Assembly (NCBI GenBank): GCA_944390865.1
Contig: CALXRC010000019.1
Location: 1 to 40,547, forward strand
Direction: 5' to 3'
From: an uncultured Spirochaetales bacterium
GTDB lineage: Bacteria; Spirochaetota; Spirochaetia; Sphaerochaetales; Sphaerochaetaceae
Length of the DNA: 40,547 bases
In this document: positions 1-8,067 of the stretch, in pieces
Layout of the letters: the number at the start of each line of letters is the position of its first letter
How positions within the stretch are numbered: position 1 is the stretch's first letter
Notes under the pieces: model-generated
Seen by the model: the letters and a program-made list of their open reading frames with translations, nothing else
Told to the model about the DNA's origin: nothing
Databases searched by the model: none
Translations under genes and position numbers: made by a program

Positions 1-14
1 AAGACACTGCTTCT

Positions 15-60
15 TGCAGGAAAGCATAAACGATCCTGCACGCTTGCGGAACGCAAGTGT
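15..60. other. Paired hairpins in the left-edge non-coding stretch
   Basis: The first 104 bases hold no gene start that fits. Two stem-loops can be drawn: TGCAGG (15-20) with CCTGCA (35-40), and a 9-bp stem with one G-U pair between 40-48 and 52-60 around a GAA loop. The second stem has no T-run after it, so it is not an obvious intrinsic terminator. A GGAGG follows at 66-70, but it lies 27-34 bases before the nearest ATG codons. It may be a processed leader or the end of an RNA that begins outside the window; I cannot assign it. Confidence 0.3.
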
Positions 61-97
61 TCTCCGGAGGAGCGGAAATCAGACTTCAATACCTCGT

Positions 98-184
98 ATG
101 AGATATGGAAGCATTCTGCGAGACGCCCTGGGAAGGGAAAGAGCCCGGAAGCTCCATCTTCAAGCGTCATCTAAGATGGAGTAG
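98..184 (+). other. Overlapping 28-codon leader ORF with a 9-bp hairpin
   Basis: An ATG at 98 opens a 28-codon frame that ends at TAG 182-184, inside the start of the secreted-protein gene but in another frame. A perfect inverted repeat, CTCCATCTT (152-160) and AAGATGGAG (173-181), with a 12-base loop ends just before that stop. This could be a leader peptide with a regulatory stem-loop, or chance in a poorly placed gene start. Nothing in the peptide suggests a specific amino acid signal. Confidence 0.25.
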
Positions 185-1073
185 TTCACGCACCCTGCTG
201 CTGGTTTTCTCAGCGGCTTTCTGCCTTGCTTCTTTTAACCCGGCATACAGCGATTACCAGTTCTACAATCTCCATGATCTGGCCGCTGATGCATCCTATC
301 TGGACGACAGCATCACAGCTGCGGCGGATGACGAGGAGAAAGCCGCCATACTCTGGAGACAGGCAAGGAATGTGCTGACCCAGACGGACGAACTTTCCGG
401 TGCGGACAAGGAGATGCTGCTTGCAGGCTATGCAAGATCAGAAGAGCTCGCCCGGCAGTCAATTGACCTTGTGCCTACGGCTGACGGCTATCACTGGCTC
501 AGCAGCGCAATTGGACGGACAGGACAGGTCAACGGACCGCTGAACAGTCTTTCAAAGGCAGAGCCTATGAGAGATCTGATAGAAATTGTCCAGAACGACT
601 TCAATGCGGATATGTCCGATTCCTGGTATGTGCTCAGCCTGCTTTACAATCAGCTTCCCGGCGTGATCAGCTTCGGCAACAAGGACTATGCCATCAGCTA
701 TATGAGACGCTGCATTGACACTCAGGACAACGTGAACCGCATGAACCTCACAAACTATCTTGAGCTTGCCGTTCAGCTCTATGACAGAGGCTGGTCTGCG
801 GAAAAGAGGGCAAAGGAAGCCGACAAGATGGAAAGGAAATACAATGCTGAAACTATTCCGACAGAGAAGATGAAATACTATGAGGGACGCGAAGGACGCG
901 ACACAAAACCTTTCTACTCAACTGTTTCAATCGGACAGATGTCTGATGCACAGGAGGCCGCCATGCTCTGCCTGTATGCGCAGGCCGTCTACGACTCCCG
1001 CCCTTCAAAGCTTGAAAGCGACAGCGAGAAATACAGCGAGATCATGGATTTCTACAATTCCATCACAAATTAG
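105..1073 (+). CDS. Secreted TPR-like protein, function unknown
   Basis: This is a 322-residue protein. A basic stretch (about residues 20-30) is followed by a hydrophobic segment (about 31-43) and a plausible signal peptidase site after AYS, so it is probably exported to the periplasm. No clear lipobox cysteine is seen. The mature part is almost all helical with TPR-like spacing: runs rich in A, L and Y around residues 75-135 and 165-240, then a charged YEGREGRD stretch. It loosely resembles TatT/RMDN-type helical-repeat proteins, but I do not recognise a family with certainty. The start is doubtful. The ATG at 105 gives an odd 25-residue leader before the signal sequence, no other ATG, GTG or TTG lies in frame before it, and a perfect hairpin (152-160/173-181) sits inside this leader. 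A terminator follows the stop. Confidence 0.75.
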   Translation: MEAFCETPWEGKEPGSSIFKRHLRWSSSRTLLLVFSAAFCLASFNPAYSDYQFYNLHDLAADASYLDDSITAAADDEEKAAILWRQARNVLTQTDELSGADKEMLLAGYARSEELARQSIDLVPTADGYHWLSSAIGRTGQVNGPLNSLSKAEPMRDLIEIVQNDFNADMSDSWYVLSLLYNQLPGVISFGNKDYAISYMRRCIDTQDNVNRMNLTNYLELAVQLYDRGWSAEKRAKEADKMERKYNAETIPTEKMKYYEGREGRDTKPFYSTVSIGQMSDAQEAAMLCLYAQAVYDSRPSKLESDSEKYSEIMDFYNSITN

Positions 1074-1081
1074 CTTTTCAC

Positions 1082-1115
1082 GGCCCCTTCACTGATTGAA
1101 GAGGCCTTTCTTTTT
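1082..1115 (+). terminator. Rho-independent terminator after the secreted TPR-like gene
   Basis: GGCCCCTTC pairs with GAAGAGGCC with one mismatch around a short loop, and TTTCTTTTT follows directly. The T-run ends at the ATG at 1116, so the next gene either begins right after the terminator or uses the inner ATG at 1143. Confidence 0.7.
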
Positions 1116-2411
1116 ATGAGAGAATCGTGCAGGGATTCGGATATGTTCAGGATTAATCATCAGTACTGGATAGGACAGGTCAGCCGCGGACTTTTCACAG
1201 GTCTGCTCACAGGACTTGCCATCACTCTCTACTCCTTTCTGATCTTCACTGCAGGACAGATCAATGCAATGTATCCTTTCCTCATTCTCTTCATTCCCGC
1301 CGCGGCGCTGCTGACACAGCAGCTGTACAAGCGCTTCGGGGAAAAGTTCAGAGCCTCGACTGTCAGCGCAATTGATGATATCAACAATCACAGACGCATG
1401 CACAAGAACTGGGCCCAGAGCCAGGTTCCTGAGTCAATCAGCCCTGCTCTCGCGGCACTGGCTGCAGCAGGCGCCCTGCTGACGCATCTGACAGGCGCCT
1501 CAGGAGGAAAGGAAGGAGCCGGCGTGCAGGTTGGCCTTGCCTGCTCCTCTGTCATCGAAAAGGCTGAGGCTTTTGCCAACAGCAGGCTCAAGAGAGAGCA
1601 TGACAACAGAAGCGACTACTATCTGATGTGCGGAGCCGGAGCCGCCTTCTCTTCCCTTTTTGCTTCTCCGGTTGCCGGAGTCCTGTTCGGCACACAGCTT
1701 GCAAGCCCCAGGGCAACCAGACTTGACGCCTACCTTCCCTGCATGACAGCTTCATTCACCTCCTATCTGGTCTCATCCTCACTCGGCTGCCACATTCTGA
1801 CGATACCAGACTACTCACCGCTTCCCCTTGAGCCTGCCAGCATGTTCAAGGTAGTTCTCTTCGCACTGCTGACAGGTCTTTATGCCCGCCTGTTCTGCTT
1901 TGCGCTGCGCAGTTTCAGATCGTTTTTCCAGAAGCACATAAAAAACAGCAGTCTGGCCATCGCAGCTCCGGCGCTGCTGCTTCTGGCTTCTTCACTGGCT
2001 GTCTTTTATTTCACGGGCAGCTTCAGATACAACGGACTAGGAGGAAGCCTGCTTGAACAGCTCATCCTCGGTCAGGCCAACAACATTGACGACCTCATAA
2101 AGCTGGTCATGGTCGCCCTCACGTATGCGGCAGGCTTCGTCGGAGGAGAGGTTGTTCCCCTCATGATAGTGGGCGCAGGCTTCGGCATGAGCATGAGCTT
2201 CGTTTTCAACGCACCGCTTTCCGCCTTTGCCGTTCTGGGCTCAATAGGCATGCTGAGCGGAGGCACGAACCTTCCGCTTGTCTGCTTTGCGCTCGGACTT
2301 GAGCTTTATTCATACAGTGAGCCAGCCCTGCTCTTTCTCATGTGCTGCCTGAGTTTCATCGCATCCGGAAAGAATGGTATTTACTCACATCAGAATCTGC
2401 CGTACCGTTAA
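1116..2411 (+). CDS. CLC-F type chloride-channel-family protein, probable fluoride/proton antiporter
   Basis: This 431-residue polytopic membrane protein belongs to the CLC family. The gating-glutamate loop reads GKEGAGVQVG (residues 131-140, Glu133), which is the form seen in the CLC-F branch (GREGTAVQMG) rather than GREGP of chloride CLCs. The canonical GSGIP serine loop is absent; an AIDDIN stretch lies there, matching IDEIH of CLC-F proteins. The second half has GGEVVP (343-348) and SGGTNLPL, both typical of this branch. No CBS domains follow. By family knowledge the role is export of fluoride in exchange for protons at the inner membrane. No crcB-type riboswitch was recognised upstream. 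The start may be ATG 1116 or 1143; 1116 abuts the T-run of a terminator. A cupin gene follows 19 bases later. Confidence 0.85.
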   Translation: MRESCRDSDMFRINHQYWIGQVSRGLFTGLLTGLAITLYSFLIFTAGQINAMYPFLILFIPAAALLTQQLYKRFGEKFRASTVSAIDDINNHRRMHKNWAQSQVPESISPALAALAAAGALLTHLTGASGGKEGAGVQVGLACSSVIEKAEAFANSRLKREHDNRSDYYLMCGAGAAFSSLFASPVAGVLFGTQLASPRATRLDAYLPCMTASFTSYLVSSSLGCHILTIPDYSPLPLEPASMFKVVLFALLTGLYARLFCFALRSFRSFFQKHIKNSSLAIAAPALLLLASSLAVFYFTGSFRYNGLGGSLLEQLILGQANNIDDLIKLVMVALTYAAGFVGGEVVPLMIVGAGFGMSMSFVFNAPLSAFAVLGSIGMLSGGTNLPLVCFALGLELYSYSEPALLFLMCCLSFIASGKNGIYSHQNLPYR

Positions 2412-2430
2412 ACAGAAAAGGAAGACCGCA

Positions 2431-2769
2431 ATGGAAGAAATCAGAAACGCATTCTACAATGCTGACAGTCCTGCGAAACCAGCAGGAGAAGGAGTGACAA
2501 GGAAGATCCTTGCCCACAGTGAAAACATCATGGTATGTGAAATGCACTTTGAAAAAGGTGCTGTCGGAGCCCCGCACTCTCATCCCCATGAGCAGGTCTC
2601 GTATGTCATCAGCGGCAAATTCGAGTTCACCATCGGAGGAAAAAAGATTGTCGTCGGTCCCGGAGACACGACATACAAGCAGCCTAATGTAGTTCACGGA
2701 GCAGTCTGTCTAGAAGAAGGCGTCATGCTTGACATCTTCACGCCCGAACGCAAAGACTTCCTCAGCTGA
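2431..2769 (+). CDS. Small single-domain cupin protein
   Basis: This is a 112-residue cupin_2 protein. The metal-binding motif 1 is visible as HSHPHEQVSYVISGKFEF and motif 2 as PGDTTYKQPNVVHG, giving His, His, Glu and His ligands for a divalent metal. The frame is open from 2374, but the ATG at 2431 is preferred because AAAAGGAAG lies 6-14 bases before it. It is probably co-transcribed with the CLC-F gene. Substrate and reaction cannot be told from sequence; members of this family include isomerases, dioxygenases and sugar-binding proteins. The stop codon lies in the loop of a terminator hairpin. Confidence 0.85.
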   Translation: MEEIRNAFYNADSPAKPAGEGVTRKILAHSENIMVCEMHFEKGAVGAPHSHPHEQVSYVISGKFEFTIGGKKIVVGPGDTTYKQPNVVHGAVCLEEGVMLDIFTPERKDFLS

Positions 2770-2781
2770 GCTGAGGCTTTT
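2760..2781 (+). terminator. Terminator hairpin enclosing the cupin stop codon
   Basis: CCTCAGC (2760-2766) pairs perfectly with GCTGAGG (2770-2776); the three-base loop is the TGA stop codon itself, and CTTTT follows. The T-run is short, so efficiency may be modest. Confidence 0.6.
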
Positions 2782-2806
2782 CAAGTCTCTGCTTATCTGT
2801 TAACTT
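2778..2806 (+). promoter_or_regulatory. Possible promoter of the EF-G2 gene, predicting a leaderless mRNA
   Basis: TTTTCA (2778-2783), a 17-base spacer and TAACTT (2801-2806) precede the ATG at 2815 by only 8 bases, and no Shine-Dalgarno sequence is present. The -35 match is weak. The sequence CTGTTAACTTAA closely matches CTGTTAAGTTAA in front of the ABC-F gene at 22793. Confidence 0.35.
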
Positions 2807-2814
2807 AACAAGCC

Positions 2815-4842
2815 ATGAGCGAGAAAGAAATAAGGAACATAGGCATCATGGCACACATTGATGCCGGCAAGACAACCACAACAGAACGAATCCTGTACTA
2901 CACGGGAGAGAATCATAAAATCGGCGAAGTGGACAATGGCGAAGCCACCATGGACTGGATGAAGCAGGAGCAGGACAGAGGCATCACAATCACGAGCGCT
3001 GCAACCACCTGCTACTGGAGAGAACACCAGATCAACATCATTGACACTCCGGGCCATGTCGACTTCACGGCAGAAGTAGAACGTTCCCTGCGCGTGCTTG
3101 ACGGAGCTGTTGGCGTTTTCTGCGCAGTCGGCGGCGTTGAGCCGCAGACAGAGACAGTCTGGGCCCAGGCAAACACTTACTCTGTGCCGCGCATTGCCTT
3201 CATCAACAAGATGGACCGCCTTGGCGCTGATTTCTATTCTGTCCTTGAGCAGATGAAAACAAAGCTGAATGAGCATCCTGTCCCGCTTTTCATCCCGATA
3301 GGAAGCGAAAACAGCTTTGAAGGCATCATTTCCCTTCTCGACATGAAGGCACTCTACTTCAGTCAGGAAGATAAGGGCAGCACTATTGAGACACGTCCGA
3401 TTCCTGAAAACCTTCAGGCAAAGGCAGAAGAATGGAGAGGAAAGCTCATAGATGAGTGCGCAACGTACAGCGATGAGATCATGGAGCTTTATTTCGCCGG
3501 AGAGGACATTCCCCGTGACATGATTCTCTCCACACTCAGAAAGTGCACAATAGAGCGTTCCCTGCTGCCAGTCTTCACAGGCTCATCGCTTAAGAACATC
3601 GGAGTGCAGACGCTGCTTGACGGCATCGTGGATCTTCTGCCTTCCCCTGCTCAGGCGCATCCAGTGAAGGGATACTGGGAAAAGAAAGACAAGGAAATCG
3701 AAGTCATTCACGATGAGAAAGGCCCGCTTCTCGGCCTGATTTTCAAGATTCAGGTTGATCCGCAGGCCGGTGCAATGTGCTTTGTGCGCATCTACTCCGG
3801 AGTGCTGAAGAAGGGAGTCTCTGTCTACAACATCTCAAAGTGCAAGAAAGACAGGATAAACAGGCTGCTGAGAATGCATGCCGACCGCTCTGAGGAGCTG
3901 ACAGAGCTGCGCGCCGGCGACATCGGCGTGATAATCGGCTTCAAGTTCGCCCAGACCGGCGACACAATCGGAAGCGAGGCAGCTCCTTACCTGCTGGAGA
4001 GGATGCACTTCCCCAACCCTGTCATCTCAGTTGCGATCGAGGCCCGCAGCACAAGCGATCAGGACAAGCTGCACAAGGCACTTGAAGTTCTCAGCCAGGA
4101 AGACCCGACCTTCACCTACAAGGATGATGCAGAGACAGGACAGCTTGTGATCTCCGGCATGGGAGAGCTTCATCTTGACGTGCTCACGACAAGGATCAAG
4201 GATGACATGAAGATTGACTGCAGAGTCGGCTCTCCTCAGGTCTCTTACCGCGAGTGCATAAGAAACGAGGCAGAGGACAGCTATACATTCGAACGTACGA
4301 TAGCAGGCAAGGAGAATTACCTTTCACTCACTCTTCATGTCAGTCCTCTCGGCTCAAAGAGCGGCAACAGGATCACAGTCAGCGCACCTCATCATGATAT
4401 CCCGGATGAGATCATGCAGGCAGTTCACGCCGGTCTTGAGAGCGCGCTGAAAAGCGGCATTAAATTCGGTTATGAGTGCACTGACATCGGCGTTGATGTC
4501 AGGCAGATCGGGTACAACGAGCTTACAAGCACTCCGGTTGCGGCTGAAAGCTGCGCGGCTCTGGCTTTCGACAGCGTCTGCCAGAAGGCTGATCCGGTGC
4601 TTATGGAGCCGGTCATGAGCGTAAAAGTCGCCTCTCCCAGCCAGTATATCGGAGAAGTCATCTCCTCCATCACTGCGCGCGGAGGCATTGTCCAGTCAAT
4701 GGAATCACGCCCGTCCAGCGACATCATCACCTGCGAATGCCCGCTGTCCAAAATGTTCGGCTACACAACCGTGCTTCGTTCATCCACTCAGGGAAGAGGA
4801 ACCTTCAGCATGGAGTTCAGCCACTACGCTGAAAAGAATTAA
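2815..4842 (+). CDS. fusA2: Elongation factor G, spirochaete second type (EF-G2-like, probably ribosome recycling)
   Basis: This is a 675-residue translational GTPase. The G domain is fully canonical: AHIDAGKTT (13-21), RGITI (55-59), DTPGH with the catalytic histidine (77-81) and NKMD (131-134). The C-terminal EF-G domain V is present. Domain IV is unusual: the GG(S/H)GQFG segment and the strands after it are replaced by a divergent stretch (about 480-560), and the whole protein is about 25 residues shorter than housekeeping EF-G. From memory, the G domain resembles the second EF-G of Borrelia, the paralogue assigned to post-termination ribosome recycling rather than translocation. The assignment to recycling is inference from that likeness. 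The gene is flanked by its own terminator and a possible leaderless promoter, so it seems to be a single transcription unit. It lies 0.6 kb before another EF-G-like gene. Confidence 0.88.
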   Translation: MSEKEIRNIGIMAHIDAGKTTTTERILYYTGENHKIGEVDNGEATMDWMKQEQDRGITITSAATTCYWREHQINIIDTPGHVDFTAEVERSLRVLDGAVGVFCAVGGVEPQTETVWAQANTYSVPRIAFINKMDRLGADFYSVLEQMKTKLNEHPVPLFIPIGSENSFEGIISLLDMKALYFSQEDKGSTIETRPIPENLQAKAEEWRGKLIDECATYSDEIMELYFAGEDIPRDMILSTLRKCTIERSLLPVFTGSSLKNIGVQTLLDGIVDLLPSPAQAHPVKGYWEKKDKEIEVIHDEKGPLLGLIFKIQVDPQAGAMCFVRIYSGVLKKGVSVYNISKCKKDRINRLLRMHADRSEELTELRAGDIGVIIGFKFAQTGDTIGSEAAPYLLERMHFPNPVISVAIEARSTSDQDKLHKALEVLSQEDPTFTYKDDAETGQLVISGMGELHLDVLTTRIKDDMKIDCRVGSPQVSYRECIRNEAEDSYTFERTIAGKENYLSLTLHVSPLGSKSGNRITVSAPHHDIPDEIMQAVHAGLESALKSGIKFGYECTDIGVDVRQIGYNELTSTPVAAESCAALAFDSVCQKADPVLMEPVMSVKVASPSQYIGEVISSITARGGIVQSMESRPSSDIITCECPLSKMFGYTTVLRSSTQGRGTFSMEFSHYAEKN

Positions 4843-4848
4843 TTTTTT

Positions 4849-4885
4849 GAGGCAGGGAGAAATACACTCTTCCTGCCTCTGTTTT
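4849..4885 (+). terminator. Rho-independent terminator after the EF-G2 gene
   Basis: GAGGCAGG (4849-4856) pairs with CCTGCCTC (4872-4879), followed by TGTTTT. Confidence 0.8.
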
Positions 4886-4905
4886 CCGAAACAGAAATTC
4901 TGAAT

Positions 4906-4934
4906 TTGCAAAGGCTGAATTTTCATTGTATAAT
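4906..4934 (+). promoter_or_regulatory. Sigma-70 type promoter of the XRE regulator gene
   Basis: TTGCAA (4906-4911), a 17-base spacer and a perfect TATAAT (4929-4934). This is the best -10 box in the window, and it leaves a short 5' leader carrying GAGGAG before the GTG start at 4970. Confidence 0.8.
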
Positions 4935-4969
4935 TTTGCCGTAAGACAACAATTTGAGGAGTACGACGA

Positions 4970-5296
4970 GTGGATAAGAGCAATGGTCTTCTACAAGAAA
5001 TCTTTGGCCGCAACCTGAAGGAAAGACGGAGACGACTTGGACTTACACAGGGAGAGCTTGCCTTGAAAATCGGGGTGTCTACGTCTTTCGTGACAGAAAT
5101 TGAGAAAGGCAGAAAAGCACCTTCTTTTGCCACTATCGAGAAGATTGCTGAAGAGACGCATGCCCCTGTATGGTCTTATTTCTGCGAAGGCGGATACAAC
5201 ATCAAGGACGAAGATGTGACAAACATCGAGATCTTCCGCTACCGTCTCAAGCAGACTGTCTGCGCCGCCATTGATCAGACAATTGACGAGGCGTGA
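4970..5296 (+). CDS. XRE-family helix-turn-helix transcriptional regulator
   Basis: This 108-residue protein has an N-terminal Cro/CI-type helix-turn-helix (about residues 10-65). LGLTQGELALKIGVSTSFVTEIEKGRKAPS shows the expected helix 2, turn, recognition helix and the IEKGRKxPS signature. The C-terminal 40 residues carry no known domain. Translation starts at GTG 4970 (reading MDKSNG), with GAGGAG at 4956-4961 as ribosome binding site. It has its own promoter and terminator and lies between two EF-G family genes. No target operator can be identified; control of the neighbouring GTPase genes is possible but unsupported. Confidence 0.88.
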   Translation: MDKSNGLLQEIFGRNLKERRRRLGLTQGELALKIGVSTSFVTEIEKGRKAPSFATIEKIAEETHAPVWSYFCEGGYNIKDEDVTNIEIFRYRLKQTVCAAIDQTIDEA

Positions 5297-5317
5297 GCAA
5301 ATCTGACGGATATTCCT

Positions 5318-5339
5318 GCCGCTTCATGCGGCTTTTTTT
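5318..5339 (+). terminator. Rho-independent terminator after the XRE gene
   Basis: GCCGC (5318-5322) and GCGGC (5328-5332) around TTCAT, followed by seven T residues. Confidence 0.85.
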
Positions 5340-5368
5340 CGTCTTGGACAAGTTTTTTCATATTTTTT

Positions 5369-5397
5369 TTGACTTCCTGAATTATCTGGCTTACCAT
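5369..5397 (+). promoter_or_regulatory. Promoter of the EF-G-like GTPase gene
   Basis: TTGACT (5369-5374), a 17-base spacer and TACCAT (5392-5397). A strong AAGGAGG ribosome binding site follows just before the ATG at 5432. Confidence 0.6.
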
Positions 5398-5431
5398 TTT
5401 TTCATACGTTTATTGAAAAAAGGAGGAAATA

Positions 5432-7516
5432 ATGAGCGTAGAATCAAAAAACCTCAGAAACGTCGCGCTCGTCGGCCATAATGGCACGGGCAAGACCAAC
5501 CTCATCGAGCAGATGCTCTATTATGCGGGAGTTCTTGACAAGCCCGAAACCGTTGACAGCGGCAAAACAGTATCTGATTTCACAGAAGAAGAAATTTCCA
5601 GAAAGATTTCAGTGCATGCCTCCCTTCAGTCTTTCAAGTGGGACAGCAGCCAGATCAACATCATAGACACTCCGGGTACAGCTGACTTCATCGGAGAGAC
5701 ACTGTCGGCATTCAGAGCCTGCGAAGCGGCACTTGTTGTCGTGGACGGCCGTGAAGGAGCCCAGATTGAGACAATCAAGCTTTGGAGAAGATTGGACGAG
5801 AGAAACAAGCCCCGTGCTGTGTTCATCAACAAGATGGACAAGGAAAGGGCCAGCTATCGTCATGTCATAGATAACCTGACAAGCGAATTCAACTCGCATT
5901 TCGTTCCAGTGGTCATGGCCCTCGGCGAAGCGGAAGAATTCCATGGAGTCATAAATCTCATCGAAAACCAGGCATACGAACTGAAGGAAGGCGGTAAGGA
6001 GGTTGCCATTCCTATTCCGGAGAAGTATGCAGCGGTTGTCGAGGATTTCAGAAACAGGCTCATTGAGAACGCAGCAGAAGGCGCTGATGACCTGATTGAG
6101 AAATACTTTGAGGAAGGCACACTTGACGCCGATGACATCCGCCGAGGTCTCAGGGAAGGCCTGAAGGACAACAGAGTCGTTCCTGTTTTCTGCGGCGCGA
6201 CAGACAAGGGAGCTGGAATCACAAGCCTGCTCAACTTTATCAAGAACAACTTCCCTTCTCCTCTTGACGGCTTTGACTACATCAAGGATGAGAACGGAGA
6301 GGTCAGGACAATCAAGATTGATCCGGATGCTCCTGTTGCGGCCTACTGCTTCAAGACAACTATTGACCAGTTCTCCGGCAAGCTGAGCTTCATCAAGGTC
6401 ATTCAGGGAAGGATCACAGGAGAGACAGAACTCTACAACCCGGACATGAAGAAGAAAGAGCGTCCCGGCAAGGTCTACAGCGCTCTTGGAAAGAAGCTGT
6501 CCGAGCACCAGTCTCTTGAGGCGGGCGACATCGGCGTCATCACAAAAAGCAATATCACAAGCACAAACTGCACGCTGCTTGCCAATGCTGACATGAAGAT
6601 ATCATTCATGCCTATCCGTCTGCCGCAGCCTGTCTATCAGCTGGCCATAAGCACAGATGACAAGAAGAGCGAGGATAAGATGAATGAGGCCCTTCACAGG
6701 ATTGCGGAGGAAGACCTCACCTTCCAGATTTCCCAGAATGTCGAGACCAGACAGACAGTAATCGGAGGCATGGGCGAGCTTCAGATCAGCATGATCCTCG
6801 ACCGTGTCAGGGAAAAGCAGAAGGTCACTATCCATACGGAAACGCCGCGCATTGCCTACAGGGAAACAATCACAAAGAAATCCGGCATTGCCGAGTACTC
6901 ACACAAGAAGCAGTCCGGCGGCCATGGACAGTTCGGCCGTGTCCTTATCGAGATTGAGCCGATTGAGCGCGGATCTTATTACCAGTTCACCAATGCCATC
7001 AAGGGCGGATCAATTTCCAAGGGATACATTCCAGGAATCGAGAAAGGCATTCTTGAGAGCATGCAGGAAGGCTATCTGGCCGGCTACCCGCTTGTGGATA
7101 TCGGAGTGACGCTTATTGACGGCAAGGAGCATCCTGTCGACTCATCTGAAATGGCCTTCAAGCTCGCAGCAAAGGGAGCCATGGAGATTGCCCTTTCCAA
7201 AGCCGGCTGTGTCCTGCTTGAACCTATCATGAAACTCGAGGTCTTCATTGACAACCAGTATCTGGGTTCAATCCTGTCTGATCTGTCAAGCAAGAGAGGC
7301 AGGGTTCTCGGCCAGGAAGAGAAAGGCCATGTCACTGCAGTACAGGCTGAGGTGCCGATGGCAGAGCTGAGAACTTATGCCATTGACCTCAAGTCAATGA
7401 CTTCAGGCACAGGTTCATTTGAGCTTGAGTTTGACCACTACGAAATGCTTACAGGCAAGCTTGCCGATGAAGTGATCGCAGAAGCAAAGGCCAGAAAGGA
7501 AGCTGAAGCAAAATAA
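5432..7516 (+). CDS. Divergent EF-G-like translational GTPase lacking the catalytic histidine
   Basis: This is a 694-residue protein with the full five-domain EF-G layout. The G domain departs from EF-G. The P-loop is GHNGTGKT (15-22), the switch I RGITI is replaced by RKISV (57-61), and the switch II DTPGH is DTPGT (79-83), so the histidine that activates water in EF-Tu and EF-G is missing. NKMD (133-136) is kept. Domain IV and V are well conserved (GGHGQFG, GYIPGIEKGI, PVDSSEMAFKLAA, LLEPIMKLEV). It resembles the EF-G-like group often annotated as a reviewed EF-G paralogue in spirochaetes and actinobacteria. Its job on the ribosome is not known to me. The start is set by the AAGGAGG at about 5420-5426. 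It is bounded by its own promoter and terminator. Confidence 0.88.
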   Translation: MSVESKNLRNVALVGHNGTGKTNLIEQMLYYAGVLDKPETVDSGKTVSDFTEEEISRKISVHASLQSFKWDSSQINIIDTPGTADFIGETLSAFRACEAALVVVDGREGAQIETIKLWRRLDERNKPRAVFINKMDKERASYRHVIDNLTSEFNSHFVPVVMALGEAEEFHGVINLIENQAYELKEGGKEVAIPIPEKYAAVVEDFRNRLIENAAEGADDLIEKYFEEGTLDADDIRRGLREGLKDNRVVPVFCGATDKGAGITSLLNFIKNNFPSPLDGFDYIKDENGEVRTIKIDPDAPVAAYCFKTTIDQFSGKLSFIKVIQGRITGETELYNPDMKKKERPGKVYSALGKKLSEHQSLEAGDIGVITKSNITSTNCTLLANADMKISFMPIRLPQPVYQLAISTDDKKSEDKMNEALHRIAEEDLTFQISQNVETRQTVIGGMGELQISMILDRVREKQKVTIHTETPRIAYRETITKKSGIAEYSHKKQSGGHGQFGRVLIEIEPIERGSYYQFTNAIKGGSISKGYIPGIEKGILESMQEGYLAGYPLVDIGVTLIDGKEHPVDSSEMAFKLAAKGAMEIALSKAGCVLLEPIMKLEVFIDNQYLGSILSDLSSKRGRVLGQEEKGHVTAVQAEVPMAELRTYAIDLKSMTSGTGSFELEFDHYEMLTGKLADEVIAEAKARKEAEAK

Positions 7517-7537
7517 CTGCACTGCCTTTTTCTGCAG

Positions 7538-7567
7538 AGTGCTCCGTCATGCGCGGAGCACTTTTTA
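7538..7567 (+). terminator. Rho-independent terminator after the EF-G-like gene
   Basis: AGTGCTCCG (7538-7546) pairs with CGGAGCACT (7554-7562), followed by TTTTTA. The tail overlaps the stop codon of the minus-strand gene that ends at 7565. The hairpin has no T-run on the minus strand, so it serves only the plus strand well. Confidence 0.85.
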
Positions 7568-8050
7568 TGCCCTCTGCACTGGAATCCAGATCTCACTTGC
7601 AAAATCCGTAGCGGTGAAATCTGAGTCAAGATTCCTCAGGATCTCAGGTCCTCCTGTAAGAGCATAGCCGGATGAAGGAAGCCACTTTGCATAAATGTTA
7701 GCCCAGGCCTGCTGCAGCGCCGCAGGGGAAGCTCCCCTGGCCGTGAATACGGCCCAGACAGAGGCAGGAACTTTCAGACAGTCAAAGTCAGGACATGGCT
7801 GTGAAGCGGCCACACCGATGTACTGGTCAAGGCTGCTGCCCTCCTCTATCCTTGAAGAGAAATTGGCAGAAACATTCAGGATTCCATACGGCTGCTCATC
7901 ATTAAGGCTCTTCAGCTTTTCAGCAATATCAGGAGTGATTCTGGCAGCCAGCTTTCCGATCTCTTCATTCTCGCCTTCAAACTGAAGCCTGACCCGCTTT
8001 GAAAAGCCGATGATGAAGAAAGAGTCTTTTTCCTCAATTCTGCAGTCCAT
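7565..8050 (-). CDS. GyrI-like small-molecule-binding domain protein
   Basis: This is a 161-residue stand-alone GyrI-like/effector-binding domain, the fold also found at the C-terminus of AraC- and MerR-type regulators. Features that fit are the start with a self-name type strand, the internal YIGVA strand, PASVWAVFTARG in the centre, and the ending LDSDFTATDFASEIWIPVQ, close to the usual EIWIPI end with an acidic residue before it. No DNA-binding domain is attached. It follows trmB by 17 bases with AGGAGAG as ribosome binding site, so it is the last gene of the mfd-trmB operon. It may bind a hydrophobic cation or drug, but the ligand is unknown. Confidence 0.8.
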   Translation of the reverse strand: MDCRIEEKDSFFIIGFSKRVRLQFEGENEEIGKLAARITPDIAEKLKSLNDEQPYGILNVSANFSSRIEEGSSLDQYIGVAASQPCPDFDCLKVPASVWAVFTARGASPAALQQAWANIYAKWLPSSGYALTGGPEILRNLDSDFTATDFASEIWIPVQRA

Positions 8051-8067
8051 ACCCAGTCACTCTCCTC

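Noticed and set aside
15..60. tRNA, tmRNA or SRP RNA at the left edge
   Set aside because: Hairpins are present, but no T-arm GTTC, anticodon arm, CCA end or SRP GGAAG-type core could be aligned.
5293..5481. 62-codon plus-strand frame between the XRE and EF-G-like genes
   Set aside because: It runs over the XRE terminator, the promoter of the next gene and its ribosome binding site, and its sequence is T-run derived Phe/Leu. Chance frame.
5609..6508. 299-codon frame on the minus strand opposite the EF-G-like gene
   Set aside because: Antisense shadow of conserved GTPase sequence; no start signals and no family likeness.
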